From the IMG/VR virus record IMGVR_UViG_3300000116_000092, positions 3,666 through 33,677 of that record: 30,012 nucleotides of DNA. One strand, given 5' to 3'. Of the stretch, positions 21,040 through 29,947 are shown one piece after another (position 1 is the stretch's first letter; each line of letters starts with the position of its first letter). The notes under the pieces were generated by a model. That model did not search any database. It was given only the letters and a program-made list of their open reading frames with translations, and was not told the DNA's origin. Origin of the DNA: a virus. Position numbers and translations under genes: made by a program.

Positions 21040-21047
21040 TATTTATG
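21040..21047 (-). promoter_or_regulatory. Possible late promoter for gp4 operon (one mismatch)
   Basis: The minus strand reads CATAAATA, one base from consensus. A start near 21034 lies 28 bases before the gp4 ATG at 21006. No other late promoter was found upstream of gp4, which supports it. Confidence 0.45.
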
Positions 21048-21057
21048 GATCGGATAA

Positions 21058-22173
21058 ATGCCTGATAATATATATGACGTAAAGGTCGGAGATAAACTCA
21101 CTCCGGAACAGATTCAACTAGCAGTTGCACGAGGTGGAAAACAAAAACCACGGGCAGTACCTGTCGGAGTACCTGTGGGCGGTGAGAGTTCTATTAGACA
21201 ACTCAAGTACCCACTAGAAGATACTGATTACAAGGCACGGGTAATTTTCAGTTTAAATGAAGATAAACCCACCGGCGCAAATAGTAACAACGTCTTCGCC
21301 TCGCAGACCAAAAAGTTGAAAGGTGATTTGGAAGTTCTGAAGAAAAGAGCTAACGAGATTGCAGCCGAAGGTGATGAAGAAGAACTTGAGAAAATTATCG
21401 ATGAATCAAAAAAACTCACCGAACAAATAAGATCATATGAAGGACTTGAGAAACAGTCAAATTCTACCAGACAAAGTATTCCCATAACTACTAGTTCAAT
21501 TAGTTTATACCTCCCTTTGGGTCTTGCCTTCCGTGATAATGTGACATATGAGAACTTTGATCTGGGTGCCGCAGGTGCATCTATGGAAGCTGGATTAGGT
21601 TTCGCAGAATCTATGGTCAAAGGATTGGGTTCATTTGTAAGTCAACTTACTAGTGGAGATAATGGAGATCTTGCAAAACTCGCAGGTGTTCAACTTGCAT
21701 CTCAGTTTGGGTCGTATGGTGCAGAGGCACAAGCAGCTTCGAAACTTGCCGGTGGTGTTACACTGAACCCCAATTCACGCATATTGTTCAAACAACCGAA
21801 CATTCGTGAGTTTACATTCGCATTTAAGATGATTGCAAAGTCTAAAAAAGAAGCAAGAGAGATTAATGAAATCATCAAACTGTTGCGAACCGAATTGTAT
21901 CCGGATGAGATTACTGCGAATGTTGGTGATGCTTCAATATCATTAGGTTATAAGTTCCCTAACAAATTTAACATAGCATTCGAATATGACGGTGATAAGA
22001 TTCCTGGCCTTGCCAAGATCAAACCGTGTTATCTTCGTGATGTATCTACAACATTTAACGCATCTCAAATGGCAATGCACGAGGATGGTAACTTCATGGA
22101 AGTTGACATGACCTTGAGTTTCCAAGAGACGAAAGCACTAGTACGCAAAGACGTATCTGAAGGAGGTTTCTAA
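21058..22173 (+). CDS. 48: Baseplate tail tube cap gp48
   Basis: The 371-residue protein is close to T4 gp48 in length (364). An N-terminal charged region (about 75-135) with a helix (LEVLKKRANEIAAEGDEEEL) precedes SISLYLPLGLAFRDNVTYEN, then ILFKQPNIREFTFAFKMIAKS and a helix (EAREINEIIKLLRTEL), and then a strand-rich end (MEVDMTLSFQET). This is the gp48/gp54 tube-initiation fold. gp48 sits on the hub and starts tail tube assembly. First gene after the late promoter; the next gene starts on its stop (TAATG). Confidence 0.8.
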   Translation: MPDNIYDVKVGDKLTPEQIQLAVARGGKQKPRAVPVGVPVGGESSIRQLKYPLEDTDYKARVIFSLNEDKPTGANSNNVFASQTKKLKGDLEVLKKRANEIAAEGDEEELEKIIDESKKLTEQIRSYEGLEKQSNSTRQSIPITTSSISLYLPLGLAFRDNVTYENFDLGAAGASMEAGLGFAESMVKGLGSFVSQLTSGDNGDLAKLAGVQLASQFGSYGAEAQAASKLAGGVTLNPNSRILFKQPNIREFTFAFKMIAKSKKEAREINEIIKLLRTELYPDEITANVGDASISLGYKFPNKFNIAFEYDGDKIPGLAKIKPCYLRDVSTTFNASQMAMHEDGNFMEVDMTLSFQETKALVRKDVSEGGF

Positions 22174-23237
22174 TGTCATATTTCTATAACTTCAGACCAA
22201 CACTTTATCGGTTTGGTGACGAGACTTCTCTTTCTGTCGCGACCAATCTAACACAATATGTCGATGCTATTGACCAGATAAAGTCACGTGATTTACTTGT
22301 TACCGACTATACTATACCTGCCAACGAAAGACCTGACCAAACATCATTTCGTTTTTACGGAACTACGGATTATTATTGGACATTCTTTCTCATGAACGAT
22401 CATATCCGAGAGGGTGGTTGGCCACTGACCTTGTTAGAGGTTCATAGTGCTGCACAGAAAAGATACCCACACCGAATGGTAACGGTACAGTTGCAACAAG
22501 AAGATGTTATTGATTACTATGATGATGACAACCAACCAATCTATCGTACTAAAATTATAGGTACCGCACCTGATCAATTTGAAGTTGGTGCTATCGTAAC
22601 GGGTAACGTATCCGGTACCAGAGGACGGATCATCAAAAGAGATCTATCACTCGGAACGTTTATTATCGATACTATCAATGTTGTATTGACTTCGGAAGTA
22701 AGTGAAGAGGTTGTGACTCCGGACTCTAATGGTATTATAAACCTAGAGAGGACAGATGCATTAGGGGCAGAAACCTTTACTCAACCCCTTACATGGGTGT
22801 TATTGAAAGATGGTTTACAAGTATCTTCGTATGAAACAACATTAGATCCTTTCGAGAGAAAAGCAACCATCACCAATGTCGCATTCGATCCTACTTCAGA
22901 ATATAAGTTGACGTATTATATTAATACCAAGAACTTGACTGACGGATCTTTTCAAACCGGAGAAGAGTTGTCATATACCAATCCTGCGGGCACTGTGACA
23001 TCAATGTTGGTATATGGTGAACAACCTCAGTATTTGGGGACGCATCACTACGAAGATGTTGATGGTAACTGGATAGATATTAATCCACTGACCCAAGTCA
23101 AACCGGTGGGTGCTGTCGAAGTGACCATGAAAGACTATCTGTCGAATGTGAACGAGAGTCTCCGTCAAATCAAACTCATTAAACCCAATTCTATAAAGGG
23201 TATTGTGAATGAGTTCTCTGCACTGATGGGTCAATAA
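22173..23237 (+). CDS. 53: Baseplate wedge gp53 with central insertion
   Basis: The 354-residue protein begins like T4 gp53: FYNFRPTLYRFGDETSLS, then TSFRFYGTTDYYWTFFLMND, HIREGGWPLTLLE. The C-terminus (HHYEDVDGNWIDI, NVNESLRQIKLIKP) also matches wedge gp53 proteins. T4 gp53 has 196 residues; the excess lies in the middle (about 110-275), which contains beta-rich segments (GAIVTGNVSGTRGRIIKRD) not present in T4. gp53 joins neighbouring wedges of the baseplate around the hub. Coupled to its neighbours by TAATG. Confidence 0.8.
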   Translation: MSYFYNFRPTLYRFGDETSLSVATNLTQYVDAIDQIKSRDLLVTDYTIPANERPDQTSFRFYGTTDYYWTFFLMNDHIREGGWPLTLLEVHSAAQKRYPHRMVTVQLQQEDVIDYYDDDNQPIYRTKIIGTAPDQFEVGAIVTGNVSGTRGRIIKRDLSLGTFIIDTINVVLTSEVSEEVVTPDSNGIINLERTDALGAETFTQPLTWVLLKDGLQVSSYETTLDPFERKATITNVAFDPTSEYKLTYYINTKNLTDGSFQTGEELSYTNPAGTVTSMLVYGEQPQYLGTHHYEDVDGNWIDINPLTQVKPVGAVEVTMKDYLSNVNESLRQIKLIKPNSIKGIVNEFSALMGQ

Positions 23238-24595
23238 TGGAAAGACAATCACAGTTTAAATATAAAGTCGCCGAGATAACTTCGGACAGGTTACCGGATT
23301 TCATTGTCGATGTTCGTTCTCTGATCGTAGAATTGGTGTTCTTTGAGAATCTAGACAAACCATATATCAGTGGTCAAGTCATAATATCTGATGACCAAGG
23401 AATATTTGACAGTTTAGGATTCAGTGGAACCGACAGACTGCATATTAAAATGTTAAGTGAAATGAGTAAGACCGAATCCGAAGAAGTTGTTATGGATCGT
23501 TCTTTCTTATTGACCGGTATCGACAACATCGTCAAGTCCTCTAACTCAGGCAATTCTTCTCTATACGTATTTAGTTTTATGGACGAACACGCATTCGTGA
23601 GTAAGACCAAAAACATTTCACGTGCAATACGAGATGACTTGAGCACTGAAATAATAAAACTGTGTCAGAACGAATGTGGTAAGAATGTGGATATTTCTTA
23701 TGCAGGAGAATCTGTTCAGAGTAACTTCAAAGGTATCATTCCATATATGCACCCCCTTGAGGCTGCAACTTGGTTGACTAACAAGGCAACCACATCTTTG
23801 GGTATGCCATTCTTTCTATATGCGTCTATCCATGATCAAGATCTAAGACTCGCAAGTCTGGATCGTATGTTGTCAGAACCCGCATGGAATAAACAGATTC
23901 CTTTCATCTTCTCTCCTGCTAACACACAGGCACAAGAAGAGATCGGAAGTATAAGTCATCAATATTTTCAAGTCCAGTCGATGAAGACTAGTAAGTTACA
24001 AAACACACTCAATCAACTTATGTCTGGTGGTATAGGTTCATTATATACTGTGACCGATATTAGTAATGGTCGTACAACCGCACAACACTTTAGTCTAGAA
24101 TCACTATTATTGAAGTCTAGTGAACAAGGGTTTATAAACTATGCAAAACAAAATGTTTATGATGCATCGTATAAAACACCGGATTTCGTTAATGTGAACA
24201 TCGAAGGGGATCACCTACATAATACCAATGCAAAGATATTCCATAGTGTAGTATCTCGGGGTGTTTACCATGACAAGAAAAGTATTCATGACGAAGTGAG
24301 TCCTTCTATGTTCCTCAAGAAGATTGAGAACCTTGCATTCCGAAACGCCATATTCAAAAACATGATGGATGTTACGGTGCCGGGGCCAGGTTTCATTGCT
24401 TCGGGTGGTTCGGTAGGTGACAAGATCCGCATTAATGTTTTGAACGATGATAATAATCCCGAGAGTCCGGATCAACTCGATGCATTAAAGAGTGGTGACT
24501 TTCTTATTTACAATACAAGACATACCTTTAGAGATACTCGACATGATGTTGCAATGACAGTATTCAAACTAGAGAAGGGGCCAAACATTGATTAA
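23237..24595 (+). CDS. 27: Baseplate central hub protein gp27-like
   Basis: The 452-residue protein (T4 gp27 has 391) starts with the barrel segment ITSDRLPDFIVDVRSLIVEL and KPYISGQVIISDDQGIFDSL, typical of T4-like and VgrG/gpD hub N-domains. HPLEAATWLTNKAT and PFFLYASIHDQDLRLASL match the second barrel. It forms the trimeric ring that holds the spike. The downstream gene encodes the spike OB domain. Coupled to gp53 by TAATG, and the spike gene starts within its last codons. Confidence 0.75.
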   Translation: MERQSQFKYKVAEITSDRLPDFIVDVRSLIVELVFFENLDKPYISGQVIISDDQGIFDSLGFSGTDRLHIKMLSEMSKTESEEVVMDRSFLLTGIDNIVKSSNSGNSSLYVFSFMDEHAFVSKTKNISRAIRDDLSTEIIKLCQNECGKNVDISYAGESVQSNFKGIIPYMHPLEAATWLTNKATTSLGMPFFLYASIHDQDLRLASLDRMLSEPAWNKQIPFIFSPANTQAQEEIGSISHQYFQVQSMKTSKLQNTLNQLMSGGIGSLYTVTDISNGRTTAQHFSLESLLLKSSEQGFINYAKQNVYDASYKTPDFVNVNIEGDHLHNTNAKIFHSVVSRGVYHDKKSIHDEVSPSMFLKKIENLAFRNAIFKNMMDVTVPGPGFIASGGSVGDKIRINVLNDDNNPESPDQLDALKSGDFLIYNTRHTFRDTRHDVAMTVFKLEKGPNID

Positions 24596-25457
24596 TTATT
24601 ACGGTGATAAGGTTCGTTGGTTTGTTGCTGACGTAATCGACACATCCCCTCCTTATGGTTTGGAGGGTCGTGTACGTCTGCGTATCCATGGTATCCATAA
24701 CCCATCTACTCGTGAAGTGAGACAGAATGATCTCCCGTGGGCGCAGGTAGTATTACCTACCACCGAGGGTGGTGTGTCTGGATTGGGTTCTACTCCAAGA
24801 CTTGAGGCAGGTTCTTTTGTTTTTGGTATGTTTATGGATGGTACTGAGTCTCAGGTTCCTATCGTGATAGGATCATTACCCCGTACAGAATATCCAACTT
24901 CGATTCAAAAACAAGTTGCATTCGATAGTTTACTTGAGAGAATAAGTCCAGACCAAGAGTTCTATAACCAATCAACAGGTTCTATCGATGAGTCCTCGAA
25001 AGCATTGAAGAATGAAGTCAGAAACTTCCCTATCGATGAGTTTACTTCTAAGTTACGCAGAGATGTTGCTGTTAAGTTCTTCCTTTCTACCGGATACAGT
25101 ATCAAACAAACTTGTGCGATAGTAGGTGCAATCTCACGTACTAACAGTAGTTTTGATACCACATACACAAATGTGGGTGGTACCGGTCTGATGGGTTGGA
25201 GTGACGTTAGGTTTACTCGTCTGAAGGCCTTCAGTAATGAATGGTGGCATTTCAGTACACAATTAGCATTCATATCATATGAACTAAATACTACTCACGT
25301 AGATGCAAACATTCGCATTTTGAATTCAGATATTATTGACAAGTCAAAACCAAGATCTCTGGGTAAAATTATAGGTCGTCATTATGCTCCTATTCAAGAT
25401 GATTACAACAGTGAAGTAAAAAGAGTATATGAAATATATGCGAATAAGAAGGTATAG
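24588..25457 (+). CDS. 5: Spike protein gp5-like: OB domain plus degenerate lysozyme domain
   Basis: The 289-residue protein uses a TTG start with AGGGG seven bases upstream, overlapping gp27 by eight bases. Residues about 1-100 form the gp5-type OB domain (VADVIDTSPPYGLEGRVRLRI, then DLPWAQVVLPTTEGG, QVPIVIGSLP). Residues about 155-240 resemble the Phage_lysozyme2 family (VKFFLSTGYSIKQTCAIVGA, GLMGWSDVRFTRL). The Glu expected in 'GN-x-ES' aligns with N186 (RTNSSF), so the lysozyme is probably inactive. No beta-helix is present; the next two genes supply an amidase and a helix. Confidence 0.7.
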   Translation: MINYYGDKVRWFVADVIDTSPPYGLEGRVRLRIHGIHNPSTREVRQNDLPWAQVVLPTTEGGVSGLGSTPRLEAGSFVFGMFMDGTESQVPIVIGSLPRTEYPTSIQKQVAFDSLLERISPDQEFYNQSTGSIDESSKALKNEVRNFPIDEFTSKLRRDVAVKFFLSTGYSIKQTCAIVGAISRTNSSFDTTYTNVGGTGLMGWSDVRFTRLKAFSNEWWHFSTQLAFISYELNTTHVDANIRILNSDIIDKSKPRSLGKIIGRHYAPIQDDYNSEVKRVYEIYANKKV

Positions 25458-25459
25458 AA

Positions 25460-27421
25460 ATGTCTAATCTCCAAAAACTTAATGATGGTCTCAAGGCAAA
25501 GGTCGTATCAACTGCAAACTTGGATGTCCTCAATGCGCAAGTCGTAAAGTCTCAGGACGCTAACATACTAAATTCTTCTACTGTACTCGGTAAGAATGTG
25601 GAAGTTGATGTGAACGGATTCAAGAGTTTAGACAACAACTCTAAGGGTGATACAACAAGTTCACTGTCGCAAATACTTCCTACTGCGGGAGTATACCCCA
25701 AAACAGATCCATCCAAGATGATAACTGATGTTGGTGTTCCTAGTGTCGCAGTGACAAATGTAGCAACACAAATAACAGAATTTGTTTTAGACGGATCGGG
25801 ATTACCCACCGAAGACTCCTCGGGTAACCCTATTACCCAACTAGTCGATGGCGCATTAGTACCTACTGTAGTACAGACCGGAGAAAATTTACCGAGTACA
25901 ATTCCTGAGATTACAAAATCTTTGACAGGTATTGTACCACCCGTCGAAAGTATTACTATTGTTTCATTAGGAGGTTCCGCACTCGATGAACTTGCCGGTG
26001 CAATCGAAGATGCATCCGAAAGAAAAGGTACGTTATTAAGTTCTATCAAGGCAACCGCATCCGCATCTAAAGCCGGTGGTGATGCACTAGGTGATTCTAT
26101 AACCGAAGGTATAGGAAATGTACAGAGTAAATTAGATGAAGTTGCCGATAAGGCAAAGAGTGGTAGTTTACTGACTGAAGTTGCAAGTGCAGTATCCGCA
26201 GTCGAGGGTGTGGGTAATTCTATTGCCTCTGCGGCCGCATCTGTTACCGGAACACTTACTTCTGCATTAACGACTGGACTCGATGAAGCAAAGAGTATAA
26301 TCTCGGATGGATTCGGTTCTATTACGAGTAGTATAGGAAGTGCGGTAACGGATCTTGTTAGCGGAGTTTCTTCGGATATAAATTTAGGATTTGGTACTGC
26401 ACAAGACCTGTTCGAAGATTTGACCGGTTCGGTTGGTAGTGCTCTTACTGGATTGTTCGGTGCGGGAGAATCTCTCGATAAAGATTTTCTCTCGGGTATA
26501 ATGAACGATGTTATGTCTGGGGGAGACATCAATTTAAGTAAAGCAATGAAAGCACTTACCTTGAAGGATAAGTCTTTGTCGCCAGAGATGCGGAAGGTCA
26601 TTCAGGAAACTGAAGCTGGTAGTGTCGAAGAATTCAATCAAACGATAAACAGTAAAGCAAGAGCTGCGGGAATATCCGAGTCTGAATTACAAAACTTTAA
26701 CAATCAGACCACTAAGATTGAGAATGCACTTAGTCTAGTGGACACCACAATAGCAGGAAGTGTTGTATCTGAAGCAGGTGAATTCTACACAGAAGATCTG
26801 GATCTACTAGAACTTTCTAAACGATACTCTGCCGGATACATTAGAGAATTTAGTTATGTAGATTCTAAAGAAGAACTTGGTCTAGAATTTGTTAGAATGA
26901 CCAGAGAGGTATCTGAAGTTATTATTCACGCAAGTGAAACTTATACTAATGCGAACATTGGTGCAGAAGAAATTCAACTAAGACATAATGATGCGGGTCA
27001 TCTTGGTATCCAGTATCACTTTGTAATTAGACGTGATGGTACTATGCAACGCGGGTTACCTGTAGATAATGTTGCACAAGCAAGCGACATTAACAGACAC
27101 AAGTTCAACTGTATTGACGTATGTCTGGTCGGTGGTGTGAACGTTCCCTCTGAAGCTGACAACCCACTACTGAATCTATCTGCGAGTTCGTTCACTATAT
27201 CTCAGATGAAGACATTAGAAACACTCCTTGAACTGTTTTACCAAACCGTTCCGGGCGGTCAAGTACTGGGTCACAATGATATTGATATCTCATCTCAAGA
27301 TCCATACTTCGATGTTATATCTTTTGTTGAGAATAAGTTTGGTAAGAAGACAGTATACTCAGATCCGTTGACAGAAACATCATTAGACCGAAATGGTCTG
27401 AAACTGAAGAAGGCCGTATGA
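25460..27421 (+). CDS. Spike-associated amidase with long low-complexity N-terminal part
   Basis: The 653-residue protein has a C-terminal Amidase_2/PGRP domain (about 480-635). H490 (VIIHASET), H605 (LGHND) and D614 (SSQDPYFDV) match the zinc ligands of AmpD (H34, H154, D164) in order and spacing. H509 and H520 (IQYHFVIRRDG) are also family positions. Likely a zinc N-acetylmuramoyl-L-alanine amidase that cuts peptidoglycan during entry. Residues about 60-450 are Ser/Ala/Gly/Thr-rich with amphipathic helices (SIASAAASVTGTLTSAL). Its place between the OB protein and the beta-helix gene suggests it is part of the spike. It overlaps the next start (ATGA). Confidence 0.8.
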   Translation: MSNLQKLNDGLKAKVVSTANLDVLNAQVVKSQDANILNSSTVLGKNVEVDVNGFKSLDNNSKGDTTSSLSQILPTAGVYPKTDPSKMITDVGVPSVAVTNVATQITEFVLDGSGLPTEDSSGNPITQLVDGALVPTVVQTGENLPSTIPEITKSLTGIVPPVESITIVSLGGSALDELAGAIEDASERKGTLLSSIKATASASKAGGDALGDSITEGIGNVQSKLDEVADKAKSGSLLTEVASAVSAVEGVGNSIASAAASVTGTLTSALTTGLDEAKSIISDGFGSITSSIGSAVTDLVSGVSSDINLGFGTAQDLFEDLTGSVGSALTGLFGAGESLDKDFLSGIMNDVMSGGDINLSKAMKALTLKDKSLSPEMRKVIQETEAGSVEEFNQTINSKARAAGISESELQNFNNQTTKIENALSLVDTTIAGSVVSEAGEFYTEDLDLLELSKRYSAGYIREFSYVDSKEELGLEFVRMTREVSEVIIHASETYTNANIGAEEIQLRHNDAGHLGIQYHFVIRRDGTMQRGLPVDNVAQASDINRHKFNCIDVCLVGGVNVPSEADNPLLNLSASSFTISQMKTLETLLELFYQTVPGGQVLGHNDIDISSQDPYFDVISFVENKFGKKTVYSDPLTETSLDRNGLKLKKAV

Positions 27422-28854
27422 CAACTATAACGAATAAAAAAACGATAGGTGATAATCCTGCAATTGAAAATACCGAAGGTGTTCCAATTGATGGTTTCCA
27501 AGATCCTACAGGAGAATTCCCCAAGAGGGAATATCATTACGGGTCGTCATTAAACAGATCTGCACGTGGTCTCAAGGTAGAGAATCTTTATCTTGGGGGT
27601 GGTACCGAAGGAACTGACTTGGATCTCGAAGACCAAGAACCTTCTCGATTCCCCTTCAACCAAGTAAAGGAAACTGCATCGGGACATATCATCTCCTATG
27701 ATGACACGCCTGGCGGAGAACGTATTCTTATCAAACATCGTAAGGGTGCAGGTGTAGAAGTACGTGCAGACGGGTCTGTAGTCATCTCTGCGGTCAATAA
27801 CAAGGTTGAGGTTACTGGTGGTGACCATACTGTTATTGTTGAAGGTAACGGTAAGTTGGTGTATAATGGTAACCTAAACTTAGAAGTGACGGGTGACTAT
27901 AATGTCAGTGTTGGTGGCGATTACAATGTCAACGTTGATGGTAATACTAATACCGAAATACGTAAGAACAATACCACAACGGTAGGACTGAACACCGACT
28001 ACACAACCAAAGGTACTGCGGTAAACAAAACAATCGAACACAAATCTGATATTGTTTTGGGTAACTGTTATGGTACAATCAAAGGTCACTGGAAGAACAA
28101 CGTAGGTGCCGAGATTGAAATGTTCACCGGTAATCGTTTCCATGTGTCTGCCGAAGAAGAATTTGTAATGACAGCATTACAGGGTAATATTTCTGCAACT
28201 GAAATCTCGGTACTTGGTATGAAAGGTGCGATTGGGGGTGAACAAGTCGAGTTTACTGGCCCAGTTTATATGGGGCCTCAAGGTGCGGTACCATTTACTT
28301 CGGGAGCATCATTCTATGGTTCTTTCCATGGCCAGGCGCTCGAAGCGATAAAGTCTAAGTTTGCACATAAAGCAGAGAACGCTAAGACTGCGCAACTAGC
28401 ATCCAAGGAAAAGGGTGGACAACCAAGTGGTGGTGCGCCTGATGTTCCTACTAATATGGAATCATTATCTCCACTGAAACCAATACCTAAGACAGATGCC
28501 GTTGCAGGTCTTTTGTCCGATGGACACTTGTCTATACGTGCAATATCAATTGATAGTAAGGATGCTATACGAAATCATGTATTGTTACGTGATGACTATG
28601 CGGGTCTATTTGAAAAGGAACCCACTATAAATGAAATCCGATCTACAATGCGAGACGAAGCCAACCGAACCATCCTCAACGAGAAGGGTATATCATTCCC
28701 TGACGCACTGATAAAGAATGGTATGATTGCCTCTGACTGGACAAATCCTTTGCCTCCGAAGGTGGGACGTATTGCCAAAAAACAGACATCTCCAAGATTT
28801 GGTTATACTCCACTTGGTAACTCAGTGAAAAATAGAGGTAAGAGATTCAAATGA
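27418..28854 (+). CDS. Spike beta-helix protein (gp5 C-domain-like)
   Basis: The 478-residue protein has a beta-helix with octad-type repeats: NLEVTGDYNVSVGGDYN and VNVDGNTNTEI around residues 155-180, with more strands (GERILIKHRKGAGVEVRADG, VEVTGGDHTVIVEGNG) before and after. This is the pattern of the T4 gp5 C-terminal needle and VgrG spikes. A second part (about 305-478) is mixed and may bind the hub. In T4 the same domain is part of gp5. It probably forms the trimeric needle that pierces the outer membrane. Coupled at both ends. Confidence 0.75.
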   Translation: MTTITNKKTIGDNPAIENTEGVPIDGFQDPTGEFPKREYHYGSSLNRSARGLKVENLYLGGGTEGTDLDLEDQEPSRFPFNQVKETASGHIISYDDTPGGERILIKHRKGAGVEVRADGSVVISAVNNKVEVTGGDHTVIVEGNGKLVYNGNLNLEVTGDYNVSVGGDYNVNVDGNTNTEIRKNNTTTVGLNTDYTTKGTAVNKTIEHKSDIVLGNCYGTIKGHWKNNVGAEIEMFTGNRFHVSAEEEFVMTALQGNISATEISVLGMKGAIGGEQVEFTGPVYMGPQGAVPFTSGASFYGSFHGQALEAIKSKFAHKAENAKTAQLASKEKGGQPSGGAPDVPTNMESLSPLKPIPKTDAVAGLLSDGHLSIRAISIDSKDAIRNHVLLRDDYAGLFEKEPTINEIRSTMRDEANRTILNEKGISFPDALIKNGMIASDWTNPLPPKVGRIAKKQTSPRFGYTPLGNSVKNRGKRFK

Positions 28855-29468
28855 TAACAATTGTACCGGATCAAAAATACAATCCAGCTTTGGTTGACGC
28901 GAAGGACATTACCTCTTTTACTAAACTCTCGCCTGGAGTATCACTCTCGAAGTTTCTTGGTAGTAAAGGAAACCCGTGTAGTTTATCGACCATAGACAAA
29001 TACCAAAATAGTCCGTATGAAAGACAACAACTCGCGTTCAATCTTTATTTACACGCAGAGTTGTTCCGTAGAATCAATGGTAACATTGACATGTTCAAAG
29101 ATGTACGTCTTATTGTCTCGGAGGGGGTTTACCGTGGTGGCCCTCTTGAAACAGTTGCAGGAGAAAATCTTCTAAAACAAGACGGACAAATGGTAAGTTA
29201 CAAAGTTGTGGATGAACAGGGTCAGATAGATTACGAAAGAACATTTGATCTTGCTGAGTATATCAAGGACTATGTTGGTTACGAGAAACTTATTCTAGAG
29301 TATGATAAGTGGGATCCAACAGGAAAACTCAATGCGCAAGTGACCGTTGTAATGCCGAAAGTCGATGGTATTACTTGGAGAGTGTATTATAAAAAACAAT
29401 TAGAAACAAGATACAACGGGACACTTTTTGCAAAGAATGAGTTAGTAGAAGTTCTCGAAGACGTATAA
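28851..29468 (+). CDS. Hypothetical baseplate-region protein (205 aa)
   Basis: The protein is coupled by ATGA to the beta-helix gene. TIDKYQNSPYERQQLAFNLYLHAELFRRI and FKDVRLIVSEGVYRGG in that order recall the start of M15-type peptidase domains ('NL...L..vR...I.ITSGYR'), but the zinc ligands are not visible, so I do not assign a peptidase. The second half (about 110-205) is beta-rich (QVTVVMPKVDGITWRVYYK). Likely a structural part of the baseplate or spike by position. Similar proteins in marine phages are not known to me by name. Confidence 0.55.
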   Translation: MITIVPDQKYNPALVDAKDITSFTKLSPGVSLSKFLGSKGNPCSLSTIDKYQNSPYERQQLAFNLYLHAELFRRINGNIDMFKDVRLIVSEGVYRGGPLETVAGENLLKQDGQMVSYKVVDEQGQIDYERTFDLAEYIKDYVGYEKLILEYDKWDPTGKLNAQVTVVMPKVDGITWRVYYKKQLETRYNGTLFAKNELVEVLEDV

Positions 29469-29471
29469 ATA
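29464..29471 (+). promoter_or_regulatory. T4-type late promoter for gp25
   Basis: An exact TATAAATA that overlaps the stop codon of the preceding gene. The start near 29477 gives a 21-base leader including TAGGA before the gp25 ATG at 29498. Confidence 0.8.
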
Positions 29472-29497
29472 GAATTATAATATTTTAGGAAAGACAA

Positions 29498-29947
29498 ATG
29501 GCTAGAGCATTTTCTATAGAAGACGGTGGATTACAACAATTCTCCACTATCAAAGCGACATCGAACAGTGAGTATATCGATATTGACCTTTCGTTTGCAG
29601 CGAAGGGTGCCGGTGACGTGTATAAGAAAACTGCGGTATCATCTGTCATGCAATCTTTAAAAAACTTATTGATGACAAACCGAACCGAGAAACCCTTTGC
29701 TCCATACTTTGGTGCAAACCTCCAGAGTTACCTCTTTGAGTTGATGGATCAAGGTACAATGAATCAGATGGAAAATGCGATTATACAGAACATTCGTGCT
29801 TTCGAACCAAGAATAAATTCCGAAACTCTACAAGTAATTCCCGAAGTAGATGAGAACGGAAACAGTGTTACACTTACGATAATTTTTAACATCGTAAATT
29901 CTAATCAATCCGTAGAATTTACAACCAGACTGAATAGGTTACGATAA
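29498..29947 (+). CDS. 25: Baseplate wedge gp25
   Basis: The 149-residue protein is a full GPW/gp25 family member (T4 gp25 has 132). AVSSVMQSLKNLLMTNRTEKPFAPYFGANLQSYLFEL (about 45-81) is the helical core, with AFEPRI (about 107-112) carrying the family's E-P-R-I motif. The last strands (VTLTIIFNIV) complete the fold. gp25 starts wedge polymerisation and links to gp6 and gp53 at the core of the baseplate. AGGA precedes the ATG. The stop overlaps the gp6 start (TAATG). Confidence 0.92.
   Translation: MARAFSIEDGGLQQFSTIKATSNSEYIDIDLSFAAKGAGDVYKKTAVSSVMQSLKNLLMTNRTEKPFAPYFGANLQSYLFELMDQGTMNQMENAIIQNIRAFEPRINSETLQVIPEVDENGNSVTLTIIFNIVNSNQSVEFTTRLNRLR

Noticed and set aside
25552-26601. A 349-codon open frame on the minus strand
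   Set aside because: It is antisense to the Ser/Ala/Gly-rich region of the amidase gene. The sense frame has coupled starts and a recognisable domain; the antisense opening results from codon composition.
28626-28633. TATAAATG resembling a late promoter
   Set aside because: It is inside the beta-helix coding sequence, has one mismatch, and no gene starts near it downstream.
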